Source: Rhodospirillaceae bacterium | GTDB taxonomy: Bacteria; Pseudomonadota; Alphaproteobacteria; Rhodospirillales; Rhodospirillaceae | Direction: 5' to 3' | DNA: 64,000 bases | Assembly: GCA_947476695.1 (NCBI GenBank) | Contig: CANJRD010000006.1 | Coordinates: 62,001 to 126,000 of the forward strand | Shown: positions 43,799 through 52,693 of the stretch, in pieces | Numbering within the stretch: position 1 is the stretch's first letter | Layout: every line of letters begins with the position of its first letter | Position numbers and translations under genes: made by a program | Notes under the pieces: model-generated | Database searches by the model: none | Told to the model about the DNA's origin: nothing | What the model saw: the letters and a program-made list of their open reading frames with translations, nothing else

Positions 43799-45088
43799 AT
43801 GATGAAAGGTGCGGCCCTCATCGCCCTCGCGCTTCTGAACGCGCCCGCGCAAGCCAGCGAGGACGCGCTGACGCTCCGCGACGCCGGTCCCTTCAACGCG
43901 CGCAGCTGGGTGCCGAATTCCGAAGACCCGGCGATCCGCTACGAAAGCGGTCCGGTCGACAATCGCGTCTCCCGGCTGATGGCCGACATCGCGGCGGGCA
44001 AGACCACGCTCGCGCGCGACGGCGCCAGCGGCTATTTGCCGTCGCTGCTGGCGGCGCTGGGCGTTTCGCCCACGTCGCAGTTGCTGGTGATCTCGAAAAC
44101 CAGCCTCGAAGGCCGCTACATCAATCCGCAGAACCCGCGCGCGCTCTATTTCTCCGATGACGTCGTGGTCTCCTTCGTGCGCGGCGCGCCCTCCATCGAG
44201 ATCGCCGTGCACGATCCCACGCAGGGCATGGTGTTCTATTCGCTGGAACAGACCGGCGCTGAGAAAGCGCCCTTGCGGCGGCGCGGCGATTGCCTGCGCT
44301 GTCACCGCTCCTACGTCAGCGACGGCATCGTCGGCGGCGTGATCCGCAGCGTCGCGCTCGATCAGGGCGGCTTCACCGCGCTGGCCGTCACCGACCTTCA
44401 CGTCGATCACAACATGCCGCTCAAGAACCGCTGGGGCGGCTGGTACGTCACCGGCCTCGAAGGCGTGGAGCATCTCGGCAACCGCGTCCTGCCGATCCGC
44501 GACGGCAAACGCCTGCCCGACGCCGTGACCATCGCCGCGAAAGACGCGGACCTGAACGGCTATCTCAGCACGCAAAGCGATGCCGCAGCACTCATGGTCT
44601 TCGATCATCAGATGCGCATGCAGAACCTCATCACCCGCATGGGCTGGGACGCCCGCGTCGCGCTCGCGCAACAACAGCGCGGCGCGACAACGGGCGAGGT
44701 GGTCGACGCGCTGATGAAAAGCGATGTGGTGGAACTGGTCGACTACATGCTGTTCATCGACGCCGCCCCGGTCAGCGGAAAGTTCGCGGCCTCGGATTTC
44801 GCGAAAGACTTCGCCGCGCGCGGCCCCCGCGATGCGGCGGGCCGCTCGCTGTATCAACTGGATTTAAAGACCCGCCTGCTGCGGTTTCCGTGCAGCTACA
44901 TGATCTACAGCACCGCGTTCGACGCGTTGCCGGATGTGGCGAAGCAGGCGATCTATCGGCGCTTGGGACAAGTGTTGTCGGGCGCGGAGCGGGATGCGCG
45001 GTATCGGAAACTTGCAGCGGTTGATCACAAAGCCATCTCGGAATTATTGCGTGAAACAAAACCCGATACGGCGAGGTATCTGAGATAG
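43799..45088 (+). CDS. Exported protein with a single CxxCH haem-binding motif
   Basis: The protein has about 429 residues, starting MMKGAALIALALLNAPAQAS, a signal peptide; an upstream ATG at 43781 is also in frame. The motif GDCLRCHRS near residue 165 is a CxxCH site, followed by DGIVGGVIRSVALDQGGFT and LKNRWGGWYVTG. The rest does not resemble a classical small cytochrome c, and no distal Met is obvious. It could be a periplasmic haem protein or a cytochrome-peroxidase-like enzyme. It is a possible electron partner for the DUF1592 lipoproteins. Family not recognised with certainty. Confidence 0.72.
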   Translation: MMKGAALIALALLNAPAQASEDALTLRDAGPFNARSWVPNSEDPAIRYESGPVDNRVSRLMADIAAGKTTLARDGASGYLPSLLAALGVSPTSQLLVISKTSLEGRYINPQNPRALYFSDDVVVSFVRGAPSIEIAVHDPTQGMVFYSLEQTGAEKAPLRRRGDCLRCHRSYVSDGIVGGVIRSVALDQGGFTALAVTDLHVDHNMPLKNRWGGWYVTGLEGVEHLGNRVLPIRDGKRLPDAVTIAAKDADLNGYLSTQSDAAALMVFDHQMRMQNLITRMGWDARVALAQQQRGATTGEVVDALMKSDVVELVDYMLFIDAAPVSGKFAASDFAKDFAARGPRDAAGRSLYQLDLKTRLLRFPCSYMIYSTAFDALPDVAKQAIYRRLGQVLSGAERDARYRKLAAVDHKAISELLRETKPDTARYLR

Positions 45089-45129
45089 TTGTGCGTTAAG
45101 CACCCTATTAGCCCGCTGATCGGATCAAG

Positions 45130-45540
45130 CACGACCACGCCGGTTGACGAGTTGCTCGCGCTGCCATTCCTACACCCCGATCAGGTGACCGACCCGCTGC
45201 ACGCCTATCAGATATCCAAGCGCGGCACTTCGCTACGCGTGATGGCTGAGGCTGTTCGCTGGGGAAACGCGGCGCGCGGATCAACACAATCAGCCCCGGG
45301 ATTACCATCACTCCGCTGGCCCGCGCCGAATTGCGCGGTCCACGCGGCGAAGGCTATAGCCGTATGCTGGAGATTTCACCGGCCGGTCGCGCCGGCACGC
45401 CCGGTGAAGTCGGAAACGTCGCCGCACTGTTGATGGGCGCGGGCGGCGGCCTTCATCACCGGCAGCGACTTCCTGATGAATGGCGGCGTGATCGCCGCCT
45501 ATTGGTATGAGAAATTGGAGCCGAAGGAGCAAACTCTGTG
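45130..45540 (+). pseudogene. Decayed short-chain dehydrogenase (SDR), C-terminal fragment
   Basis: The translation TPVDELLALPFL..DQVTD.LHAYQISKRGTSLRVMAEAVRWG in one frame continues after a one-base loss near 45266-45270 as RGARINTISPGITITPLA..EL.GPRGEGYSRMLEISPAGRAGTP in a second frame. After another shift near 45442-45452 it continues as AFITGSDFLMNGGVIAAYWY in a third. YQISK carries the SDR active-site Tyr and Lys. The N-terminal Rossmann part (TGxxxGxG) is absent. At least two frameshifts plus the truncation make it a pseudogene. It abuts the frameshifted HNH-like gene. Confidence 0.8.
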
Positions 45541-45544
45541 GACG

Positions 45545-46416
45545 CTAGTTCCAGTATCCGGGGCGCCGAAGTCTGTCTCGGTGTTCCTCCGGAACCACTT
45601 CTCCCTGAATATAAACAAATGCGACGATGGCGAAGCTCTGTCCAAAGCTGACAAAATGCAATGAGGCGCCCCGATCTTTGGTCAGGCGCGTAGAGTAAGC
45701 AAATTGGTCCGCAACGTTTAGCGTCCCTTGCTGCAGAGTCTTGTCAGTTGGGAAATCGTTTAAGAATGTCGGCAACATTCCGGAGAATGCCTCGTAATTC
45801 GAGAACCATCTAGTAAGCACCGCACCTGTTTTGGGCACAATTTGCCGTGTCGCTTCATAGTGCAATGCCAACGCAATTTTCGTCCCGAAAACATCCATAA
45901 AGTTATTCAGAATTGGGCCGTTGGCATTCAGCGGATGCGTTCCAATAGGAACGTCGTCGGAGCGCGCCCTGAATTCTTCCAGCTGCTGAATGCTGGGATT
46001 GAATATCTCGTGAACAAGGACCGGATGGTCATTGTGTAATGCTTTAAGCTTTTCTACCGCCTCGTCGAGCAAGGCAGGATCAGTTGGGTCAGGGTACATT
46101 CTCCCCACAAATGATGCGACGTCCTCGGCCGACTTTGTGTTTTGGTTACAGGAATGGCAGGCAGGAAATTCAAGCCCCTGGGACGCTTCCGGAAATGAAA
46201 CATTCCAATATTGGGAATGTGATCGATGCTTTCGCTGGGCTCGCATCCACCGCATAGGCAACAAAAAGGTTGGCTTCCGACTAGCTTTTCCGTCCGCGTC
46301 CTGTAAACGGGTTTTGGGTAAAAGAAGCCGTTCCACTTCTTCCTCAACCATTCGAGCGCTTTTCGCAACGCGCGCATCGTCCGACGGCTAAGAGGTTTGG
46401 GTTTCTGACCAGCCAT
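45545..46416 (-). pseudogene. HNH-like nuclease gene split by a frameshift
   Basis: The N-terminal frame (from 46416: MAGQKPKPLSRRTMRAL) gives FCCLCGGCEPSESIDHIPNIGMFHFRKRP. The C-terminal frame (ending at 45545) resumes with LEFPACHSCNQNTKSAEDV. Joined, they make the zinc and HNH arrangement CxxC...DHIP...PACxxCN of about 290 residues. One base missing in the C-tract at 46175-46178 (G on the coding strand) is enough to explain the break. Base composition is clearly AT-richer than the surroundings, suggesting recent arrival. It may be a true pseudogene or a sequencing error. The long C-terminal half is unrecognised. Confidence 0.7.
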
Positions 46417-46577
46417 TCAACGCTATTCCGGCTTGCTCACACTTTTAGAATGCGGATCTGCCGAGCTAAGTCTGGCGACCTGGAGGCGGGGCTGAGATTT
46501 CATCTCAAGCATAGCTAACGAGATGGCGGGCATCGCTAGATGGCGTGACGAACCCGATAGCTCATCGAGCCCTACGC

Positions 46578-46973
46578 CTACTTCGCATTCTCCAACATGA
46601 ACGTCGCGCCATCCGCTTTCACCACGCGCATCAGCGCGGCGGAGGTGGTGTCGGTGCGGTGCGGGTGAACGGTCACTGTCACGCGGTCGCCTACGGCAAA
46701 GGTGTCCGCCTTCACGTTGTAGCGGAACAGCACCGCGGGCCCGCCGGTTTCGATTTGCCAGTCCTTGGTGCTGCCGTCGGGTTGCTTCTCCACCACGACC
46801 AGCTTCGAATGCGGGTTGGCGAAGGCGAAGGTCTTCACCACGCCGTCGATCACCACCTGTTTTGTGTGGTCGAAGGCGGCGAGGGAATGGTGGGCCTCGG
46901 CGGCGGGGGCCAGGGCGCCGGCGAGCGCTCCGGCCAGGACGGCGCGGGCGAGAAACAGTCCAAGGCGGGTCAT
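46578..46973 (-). CDS. DUF6152-family exported protein
   Basis: The 131-residue protein has a signal peptide (ending AEAHH) and the family start HHSLAAFDHTKQVVIDGVV, then FAFANPHSKLVV and VGDRVTVTVHPHRTDTTSAALMRVV. DUF6152 proteins are small periplasmic beta-rich proteins of unknown function, common beside catabolic or exported-protein genes in proteobacteria. The mature N-terminal His-His could bind metal. It is divergent from the DUF6351-like gene across 263 bp, in which I see no other feature. Confidence 0.8.
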   Translation of the reverse strand: MTRLGLFLARAVLAGALAGALAPAAEAHHSLAAFDHTKQVVIDGVVKTFAFANPHSKLVVVEKQPDGSTKDWQIETGGPAVLFRYNVKADTFAVGDRVTVTVHPHRTDTTSAALMRVVKADGATFMLENAK

Positions 46974-47236
46974 GGCGCTCCTGACGGGCGGAAGGGCTGT
47001 TCCAGCCTATGGCATCGGGGCGATTCGGTGCAAAGCAAACGCAAATGCCTGTGGCGGGATGGGCCCCGGCCCGCGTAGGCTTGGCCCTGGAGCGACAGCG
47101 CCCCGGGATTTCGCCGCCTGTTATTTTCCTGTTTTAACAGGCTTGGCGTCGATCCGCCGGAGGCGCGTTACCGCTCCCATGCGGGTCGGGCTCGCATGTC
47201 ATACCGCGCCGCGCGCGGAGCGTCTGGGAGGGCGTC

Positions 47237-49324
47237 ATGAAGTGGTCAAATGCGATTGCCGCAGCTGTCGTACTGTGCCTCTCGTTCAATGCGCGCGCGG
47301 CCGAGGATTTCAACGTCAGTGTGGTGTCTTCCGATCCGTCGCGGGTGACGGGTGGAGATGCGCTCATCGCCGTCACCGGCGGCGGCGAGATCACCGCCAC
47401 CCTTAACGGCGCGGATGTCACCAAAGCCCTGGTCAAAGACGGCGCGCGCCGCATCGGCCTTGTCACCGGGTTGAAGGTCGGGGCGAACGACCTTGTCGTG
47501 AAGTCGGGCGGCCAGACCAAGACGCTCAAGCTCACCAACTATTCGATTTCCGGCCCGGTCTTCGCCGGCCCGAAGGAAACGCCGTTCTATTGCGAGACGG
47601 ACCAGTTCGAGTTGCCCGACGGCAAGAAGCTGCCGGCCTCCACCGCGCCGGATTGCTCGGTGCCGACGCAGGTTGGGCATTACTACAAGCCGAAGGACGG
47701 CAAGGGCTGGAAGCCGCTGCCCGCCGGCGCCACGCTTCCGGCGGATGTGGCCATGACCACGACCTCCCTGGGCGCGCAGGTGCCGTTTGTCATCCGCGTC
47801 GAGACCGGCGTGATCGATCGCGGCATCTATCAGATTTCCGTGCTGCACGATCCCACCAGCGATCAGCCCATCACGCCCACCCATGCTTCGAAGGCGTGGA
47901 ACAAGCGCATGACGTACTTGTTCTACGGCGGCTGCGGCGGCGAATACCGCCAGGGCAAGAAGATCGGCGGCGCGGGCGAAACCGGCGCGCTGGATGCGCA
48001 ATTCCTGCGCCAGGGCTACATGGTGATGGCCAACACGCTCAACGTGCTCGCCAACAATTGCGACGACCTGCTCGCCAGCGAAGTCGCGATGATGACGCTG
48101 GAACATGCGAAGAAAGTTGCGGGTGCGCCGCTGTTCACCATCGGCTGGGGCTGCTCCGGCGGTTCGCATCAGGTGTTGCAGATCGCCGACAACTATCCCG
48201 GCTTCCTCGACGGCATCATGCCGCTCTGCGATTCGGTCGATCACTATCGTCTGCTGCAACAGGCGGCGGACATGACGTTGATGCACCGCTGGCACGAGAA
48301 CGGCGGCAAGGCGCTCTCCGACGAACAGAAGATCGCGACCCAGGGCTCGTATCTCGATACCTCGCTGGCGTCGTCGCGTCTGCTCGACCCGACCGTGTGC
48401 CCCGAGGTCGTGCCGAAGGAAACCCGCTACAAAGCCAAGACCAATCCGAAGGGCGTGCGCTGCACGCAAGCCGACCACACGGTCAATGCGACCGGCCGCG
48501 ATCCGGCCACGGGCTTTGGGCGTCTCACCTTCGATAACGTCGGCGTGCAATATGCGCTGGGCGCGCTGAACGACAAGAAGATCACCGTCGCGCAGTTCCT
48601 CGACCTCAACGAACAGGTCGGCGGCTTCGACGGCGACGGCCAATTCCAGGCCAAGCGTTCGGTCGGCGACGTGAAGGGCATCGAGGCGGCCTATCGCACC
48701 GGGCGCGTGCTGAGCGCGCGCGGCGAGTTGCCGAACACGCCGGTGCTGGAACAGCGCAACTACTCCGACCGCGACAAGCAGGCCGCGCATCTCAAGAGCG
48801 CGACATTCGCCACCCTGGCGCGCATCGACAACGTGGCCGGCAATCACGACAACTACGTCATGCTGTTGGAAAGCCATCGCAACGGCGATTACGTCGCCAG
48901 CCGCGGCGGCGACGAGATGTCGGACTACGCCATCAAGAAGATGGACGAGTGGCTGACCAAGCTTGTCGCCGACAACAGCGCGGGCACGAAGCGCGAGAAG
49001 GTGATCCGCAACAAGCCCGCCGATCTGGTCGACTCTTGCTACGATCCCGAAGGCGCGCGCATCATCGAGAAGCAGACCTTCACCGGCGGCAAGTGCAACG
49101 AGTTCTATCCGACGCGTCCCACGCCGCGCATCGTGGCCGGCACGCCGATCAGCCAGGATGTGCTGAAGTGCGCGACCAAGCCGGTCGACATGAAGGACTA
49201 CAAAGTGACGTTCACCGCCGCCGAGGAAGCGCGGCTGAAAAAGGTATTCGCGGACGGCGTCTGCGATTGGACCAAGCCCGGCGTTGGGCATGTCGCCTTC
49301 GGCGGCACGTGGCAGAAGTTCTGA
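47237..49324 (+). CDS. Exported DUF6351-like alpha/beta hydrolase
   Basis: The 695-residue protein has a signal peptide (ending ARAAE). An N-terminal Ig-like part (DPSRVTGGDALIAVTG) precedes a large domain with YLFYGGCGGEYRQGKKIGG and the nucleophile elbow GWGCSGGSHQ near residue 310. HDNYVMLL.SHRNGDY lies near residue 540. The layout resembles DUF6351 proteins and is reminiscent of tannase or polymer esterases, so a serine hydrolase acting outside the cytoplasm is likely. Two cupin genes follow within 14 and 3 nt in the same operon. Substrate unknown. Confidence 0.78.
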   Translation: MKWSNAIAAAVVLCLSFNARAAEDFNVSVVSSDPSRVTGGDALIAVTGGGEITATLNGADVTKALVKDGARRIGLVTGLKVGANDLVVKSGGQTKTLKLTNYSISGPVFAGPKETPFYCETDQFELPDGKKLPASTAPDCSVPTQVGHYYKPKDGKGWKPLPAGATLPADVAMTTTSLGAQVPFVIRVETGVIDRGIYQISVLHDPTSDQPITPTHASKAWNKRMTYLFYGGCGGEYRQGKKIGGAGETGALDAQFLRQGYMVMANTLNVLANNCDDLLASEVAMMTLEHAKKVAGAPLFTIGWGCSGGSHQVLQIADNYPGFLDGIMPLCDSVDHYRLLQQAADMTLMHRWHENGGKALSDEQKIATQGSYLDTSLASSRLLDPTVCPEVVPKETRYKAKTNPKGVRCTQADHTVNATGRDPATGFGRLTFDNVGVQYALGALNDKKITVAQFLDLNEQVGGFDGDGQFQAKRSVGDVKGIEAAYRTGRVLSARGELPNTPVLEQRNYSDRDKQAAHLKSATFATLARIDNVAGNHDNYVMLLESHRNGDYVASRGGDEMSDYAIKKMDEWLTKLVADNSAGTKREKVIRNKPADLVDSCYDPEGARIIEKQTFTGGKCNEFYPTRPTPRIVAGTPISQDVLKCATKPVDMKDYKVTFTAAEEARLKKVFADGVCDWTKPGVGHVAFGGTWQKF

Positions 49325-49337
49325 CGGGGTATAAGAC

Positions 49338-49727
49338 GTGAAAATCCAAGCGATGCAGCAAGACGAGAACGAGCGCACCTACTGGGGTGCGATCGACATT
49401 CCGCTCAAGCAGGTCTCGCCGCTGCATGCGGTCAGCGACAAGCAGCCGGCCGCCTATTGGGGCATCGGCAAGACTCAGCCGCGTCTGAACGAGACGTACG
49501 AGCAATTGATGATGCAGAACCACACCAACGAATCCCGCATCGTCTGGGTGTTGGCGGGACATTCCGAGATCAGCGTGCAGACTGGACAGACCGTGCGTTT
49601 TGCGGCGGGTGACGCCTTGTTTGTGCACGGCAAAGGCCGGCATCATACGCGCATCGCCAGCCCCGACACGGTGACGCTCGCCGTCACCTTCAAGGGCAAC
49701 GACGACTATCCGTTTCCGAAAGGCTGA
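49338..49727 (+). CDS. Cupin protein, type 2
   Basis: The 129-residue protein starts MKIQAMQQDENERTYWGAIDIPLKQVSPLHAVSDKQPAAYWGIG. The barrel part has NESRIVWVLAGHSEISVQ and RFAAGDALFVHGKGRHHTR, the latter a recognisable second cupin motif. It is strongly similar to the next gene, so the pair is a tandem duplication. It lies 13 nt after the hydrolase gene. No reaction is assigned; it could process the product of the hydrolase. Confidence 0.78.
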   Translation: MKIQAMQQDENERTYWGAIDIPLKQVSPLHAVSDKQPAAYWGIGKTQPRLNETYEQLMMQNHTNESRIVWVLAGHSEISVQTGQTVRFAAGDALFVHGKGRHHTRIASPDTVTLAVTFKGNDDYPFPKG

Positions 49728-49729
49728 AC

Positions 49730-50107
49730 ATGAAGATCATCGCGATGGGTATGGATGACAACAATCGGTCGATGTACACCGACATCGATATCCCGTTGCG
49801 ACAGGTCACGCCGCTGCATGCGATCAGCGAGAAGCAGGAAGCCGCCTATTGGGGCATCGGCAAAAGTCAGCCGTACCCCGACGGCGGTGGCATGCAGGGC
49901 ATGGCGCTCACCAACGAAGCGCGCATCGTCTGGTTCATGAACGGCCATTCCGAGATCACCATGCAGAACGGCGACACCCGCCGCTTCGCCGCCGGCCAGC
50001 AGGTCTTTGTCCACGGCAAGGCGCCGCACCGCTCGATCCACAAAAGCCCGGACACCGTGACGCTTGCCGTCACCTTCAAGGCGACCGACGGCTATACGTT
50101 CAAGTAG
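49730..50107 (+). CDS. Cupin protein, type 2
   Basis: The 125-residue protein is a tandem paralogue of the preceding cupin: MKIIAMGMDDNNRSMYTDIDIPLRQVTPLHAISEKQEAAYWGIG, then ARIVWFMNGHSEITMQ and RRFAAGQQVFVHGKAPHRS. It starts 2 nt after the previous stop and ends 2 nt before the next gene, so it is part of one tight operon from 47237 to 50640. Confidence 0.78.
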   Translation: MKIIAMGMDDNNRSMYTDIDIPLRQVTPLHAISEKQEAAYWGIGKSQPYPDGGGMQGMALTNEARIVWFMNGHSEITMQNGDTRRFAAGQQVFVHGKAPHRSIHKSPDTVTLAVTFKATDGYTFK

Positions 50108-50109
50108 CT

Positions 50110-50640
50110 GTGCTGATCGATCTGTTCTTCACCCCGGCGCAGTTCGAGGTGCTGGTTTTCGCGAAGAAGGACGCTGCGGGCCGCACGCTCTATTTCCCGC
50201 ACGGCTTCTGGGGTTCGGGCTACGCCGTCGCGACCGAGGAACAGAAGCGGCGCATCCTGCGCGATAGCGTCCGCACCGGGGACGTGGTGCTCGCCGCCTT
50301 CGCGGTGTTCTCCTTTGCGATCGCTTACTTCCGCGTGCCGGTGGTCTACATGCTGACCGCGGTGCCGTTCATCTGGATGGCCATGTACCTCGGCGCGCGA
50401 CCCGCTGTGCGCGATCTCGAGAAGACGCCCGAGAGACTGTCACATCGCGACATCGGCCCGGCGATGACGCGGTATCCGAAGGGGCGGTTGCTCTTCATCG
50501 CAATGCTCGCCTCAGCAGTCAGCGCGTTCAACCTCGTCGCGCTATTGTACGCGTGGTCGTGGTGGCGGTTACTGATGGCTGTGGCGTTCGGTCTCGTGGC
50601 GGCGCAGTACAGCGCCTGGCTCTACCGTCACAAAGGCTAA
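50110..50640 (+). CDS. Membrane protein of unknown function
   Basis: The protein has 176 residues from GTG 50110 (MLIDLFFTPAQFEVLVF), set by the stop of the cupin gene 2 nt upstream. About four hydrophobic helices fall into two pairs (about residues 58-95 and 130-170), separated by a charged loop (RPAVRDLEKTPERLSHRDIG). I recognise no family. It is the last gene of the hydrolase-cupin operon and converges on the cupin gene at 50643 with a 2-nt gap. Confidence 0.65.
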   Translation: MLIDLFFTPAQFEVLVFAKKDAAGRTLYFPHGFWGSGYAVATEEQKRRILRDSVRTGDVVLAAFAVFSFAIAYFRVPVVYMLTAVPFIWMAMYLGARPAVRDLEKTPERLSHRDIGPAMTRYPKGRLLFIAMLASAVSAFNLVALLYAWSWWRLLMAVAFGLVAAQYSAWLYRHKG

Positions 50641-50642
50641 CG

Positions 50643-51389
50643 CTACTTCTCCGGCGCGTTGGTGTGGACGTACACCGCCGTGTCGACGGCGTCCCAATGT
50701 CCCAACAAGCCCTTGGTGACGCGCACCGCATCGCCCGGCTTCAGCACCGCCGACTCAGGCCCTTCGTGCCGGCCGATCTTGCCTTCAACGACATAGACCA
50801 GCGCGCCGCTCTGGGTCACTGCGGCACCGCTCGCGCCGCCCTTGGCGAAGGTGACGACGCGGATGGCGTTGCCGCCGAAGTCGTAAAGCTTGGTCATCCA
50901 ATGCGCGGCACCAGCGGGTGCTTGCGCGATGTCCTCGGGCTTGCGGGCCAGCACCATCTTGCCGGCTTCCGTCCACGACGCTGCGGGCGTGATGATGGCT
51001 TCCGCCCCGCGAATGACCTTCGGCGGTGCATCCTTCAACGTGCCGACGTTGTACAGCAGCACGCGCGTGTCGCCCTTCGCCTTGAGGACGCCGCTCGGTT
51101 TGAACGCGGCATCGCCCGCGTTCACCGTCTCGACCTTGTCGCCGACCGTCACTTCAACCGCACCGGCGATCACATACAGCTCGGTCTCGGTCGTGAGCTG
51201 ATGTTGGATCGCGCGGCCCTTCTTGAAGTGCAGCGCATGGATCTCGCCCGTCGGCCAGGCGTAGGTGATGTCGTTACCACGCGTCTTCGCGGCTTTCGCC
51301 GCGATGATGTTGCGCGCGCCATCGTCCTGCGCCGCCGCCGGAAGGGCGACGGCGCAGAGTACCGATAGCAAAAGAGCCTTAAACGTCAC
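50643..51389 (-). CDS. Exported double-cupin protein, type 3
   Basis: The protein has 248 residues from GTG 51389, which overlaps the upstream cupin stop. The signal peptide is FKALLLSVLCAVALPAAAQ. The first cupin half has WPTGEIHALHFKKGRAIQHQLTTETELYVIAGAVEVTVGD and the second has GNAIRVVTFAKGG and VYVVEGKIGRHEG. It lacks the N-terminal 40-50 residues of the other type 3 proteins (the W..G..I.IA segment), so it is the shortest of the set. It is the end of the operon 53053 to 50643. Confidence 0.75.
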   Translation of the reverse strand: MTFKALLLSVLCAVALPAAAQDDGARNIIAAKAAKTRGNDITYAWPTGEIHALHFKKGRAIQHQLTTETELYVIAGAVEVTVGDKVETVNAGDAAFKPSGVLKAKGDTRVLLYNVGTLKDAPPKVIRGAEAIITPAASWTEAGKMVLARKPEDIAQAPAGAAHWMTKLYDFGGNAIRVVTFAKGGASGAAVTQSGALVYVVEGKIGRHEGPESAVLKPGDAVRVTKGLLGHWDAVDTAVYVHTNAPEK

Positions 51390-51769
51390 TTGAACTTGTA
51401 GTCCACGGTTCCAGGGAAAGTGACGTTCAGCGAGATCGTCGGCACCGCCGCCGGGAACGACGAATGATGCAGGGCATCGCCGTTGACGTAGACGCCTTCG
51501 CCAGGTCCGTAGCGGAAGATCTGACCGTCCTGCATCACGTTCTCGATGTGACCGGTCATGCACCAGACGATACGCGGTACGTGCGTCAGGTGCATCTCGT
51601 TCGGACCCGCCGCGATCGGCTCGCCGGGTTGATTGACGGCCAGGCCCCACCACTGGGCTTCCTGGCGCGCGGAGACCATGCTGGTCGGGCCAGCCTGAAC
51701 CATCGGGATGTCGACCACGTCCCAGTAGGAACGTTGATTGGCGTCGACGGCCATTGCACGGAATTTCAT
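51386..51769 (-). CDS. Cupin protein, type 2
   Basis: The 127-residue protein starts MKFRAMAVDANQRSYWDVVDIPMVQAGPTSMVSARQEAQWWGLA, clearly of the same set as 49338 and 49730. The barrel has PRIVWCMTGHIENVMQ and YGPGEGVYVNGDALHHSS. It is sandwiched between two type 3 cupin genes, overlapping the downstream one by 4 nt. Cytoplasmic, since no export signal is seen. Confidence 0.77.
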   Translation of the reverse strand: MKFRAMAVDANQRSYWDVVDIPMVQAGPTSMVSARQEAQWWGLAVNQPGEPIAAGPNEMHLTHVPRIVWCMTGHIENVMQDGQIFRYGPGEGVYVNGDALHHSSFPAAVPTISLNVTFPGTVDYKFK

Positions 51770-51785
51770 GTGTGCTGTCTCCTGA

Positions 51786-52676
51786 TTACTTGATTGGCTT
51801 TGTCGGCGCGAAGCCGGCCGGCATCGGCGCGCTGGTGGCGATGAAGATCGAGTTGTCGAGGCCTTCCCAGTAGCCGCTCAGACCGGTCTGCTCGCGCAGG
51901 CCGTCGCCGGCTTCCAGAACGCCCTTTTCCTCACCTTCCTGACGGCCCAGCTTACCCTTGGCGACATAGATCAACGCGTCGGTGGTGGACTTGCCGTCAC
52001 CGCTGCGGCCGCTTTTGGCAAATGTCGCCACGCGGATCGAATTGCCGTCGAACTCATAGCGCTTGGTCGACCAGCGTGCGGCGGTCGGCGGCGCTTTCTT
52101 GAGATCTTCCGGCTTGTTCGCGTTCATCGACTTGCCGTTCTCGACCCAGGACGCGGAAGACGTGCTCTTCACGTCGGCACCGCGCACGAGTTTCGCCTTC
52201 GGGTCTTTCGACGTGACGCCGACGTTCCACAGAACGACCGTGAGATCGCCGCTGAGCTTCTTGTTGGTCAACGCACCGCTCGGCATGAACACCGCATCGC
52301 CCGGGCCGATCTTCACCGGCTTGCCGTTGACGCCGACTTCCGCCGTGCCTTCGACAACGTACATCTCGGTCTCGAACGTCACCTGGTGCAGCACCGGCGT
52401 GCCCTTCTTGAAATGAAGGACGCGCATCTCGCCGGTCGGCCAGATGAAACGCTTCTGTTCATACTTCGACGCCGTCGCCGGCGCGGCATCGGCGTCCTTG
52501 CCGAGCGCGATGCGGATGGCGCCGCCGTCCTGCCATTCGGCGACACGGTCGATCACGGCGTTCTTCGCCGGGACGATGTTCTTTACGTTCGCATCGCTCG
52601 GCGGCAGCACGACTTGCTGCGCGGCCACGGGCGAGGCGATCAGTGCGGCGCAAAGCGCCGGCATGAGTAAACGCAT
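51786..52676 (-). CDS. Exported double-cupin protein, type 3
   Basis: The 296-residue protein has a signal peptide (ending PVAAQ). The first half has WQDGGAIRIALG, WPTGEMRVLHFKKGTPVLHQVTFETEMYVVEG and GPGDAVFMPSGALTN. The second half has WVENGKSMNANKPEDLKKAPPTA, GNSIRVATFAKSGRSG and LIYVAKGKLGRQEGEEKG. PEDLKKAPPTA is almost identical to the Tat-type paralogue at 27448. The duplicated-barrel design resembles bicupins such as gentisate or oxalate enzymes, but their full metal motifs are not obvious here. Confidence 0.77.
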   Translation of the reverse strand: MRLLMPALCAALIASPVAAQQVVLPPSDANVKNIVPAKNAVIDRVAEWQDGGAIRIALGKDADAAPATASKYEQKRFIWPTGEMRVLHFKKGTPVLHQVTFETEMYVVEGTAEVGVNGKPVKIGPGDAVFMPSGALTNKKLSGDLTVVLWNVGVTSKDPKAKLVRGADVKSTSSASWVENGKSMNANKPEDLKKAPPTAARWSTKRYEFDGNSIRVATFAKSGRSGDGKSTTDALIYVAKGKLGRQEGEEKGVLEAGDGLREQTGLSGYWEGLDNSIFIATSAPMPAGFAPTKPIK

Positions 52677-52693
52677 GTGTGTGTTCCCCCGAT

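Noticed and set aside
45130-45540. A functional small SDR gene
   Set aside because: The N-terminal cofactor motif is missing and two frameshifts are needed to read the homologous parts.
47246-49378. 710-codon antisense ORF opposite the DUF6351-like gene
   Set aside because: The composition is typical of antisense frames and the plus-strand gene has a signal peptide, motifs and operon context.
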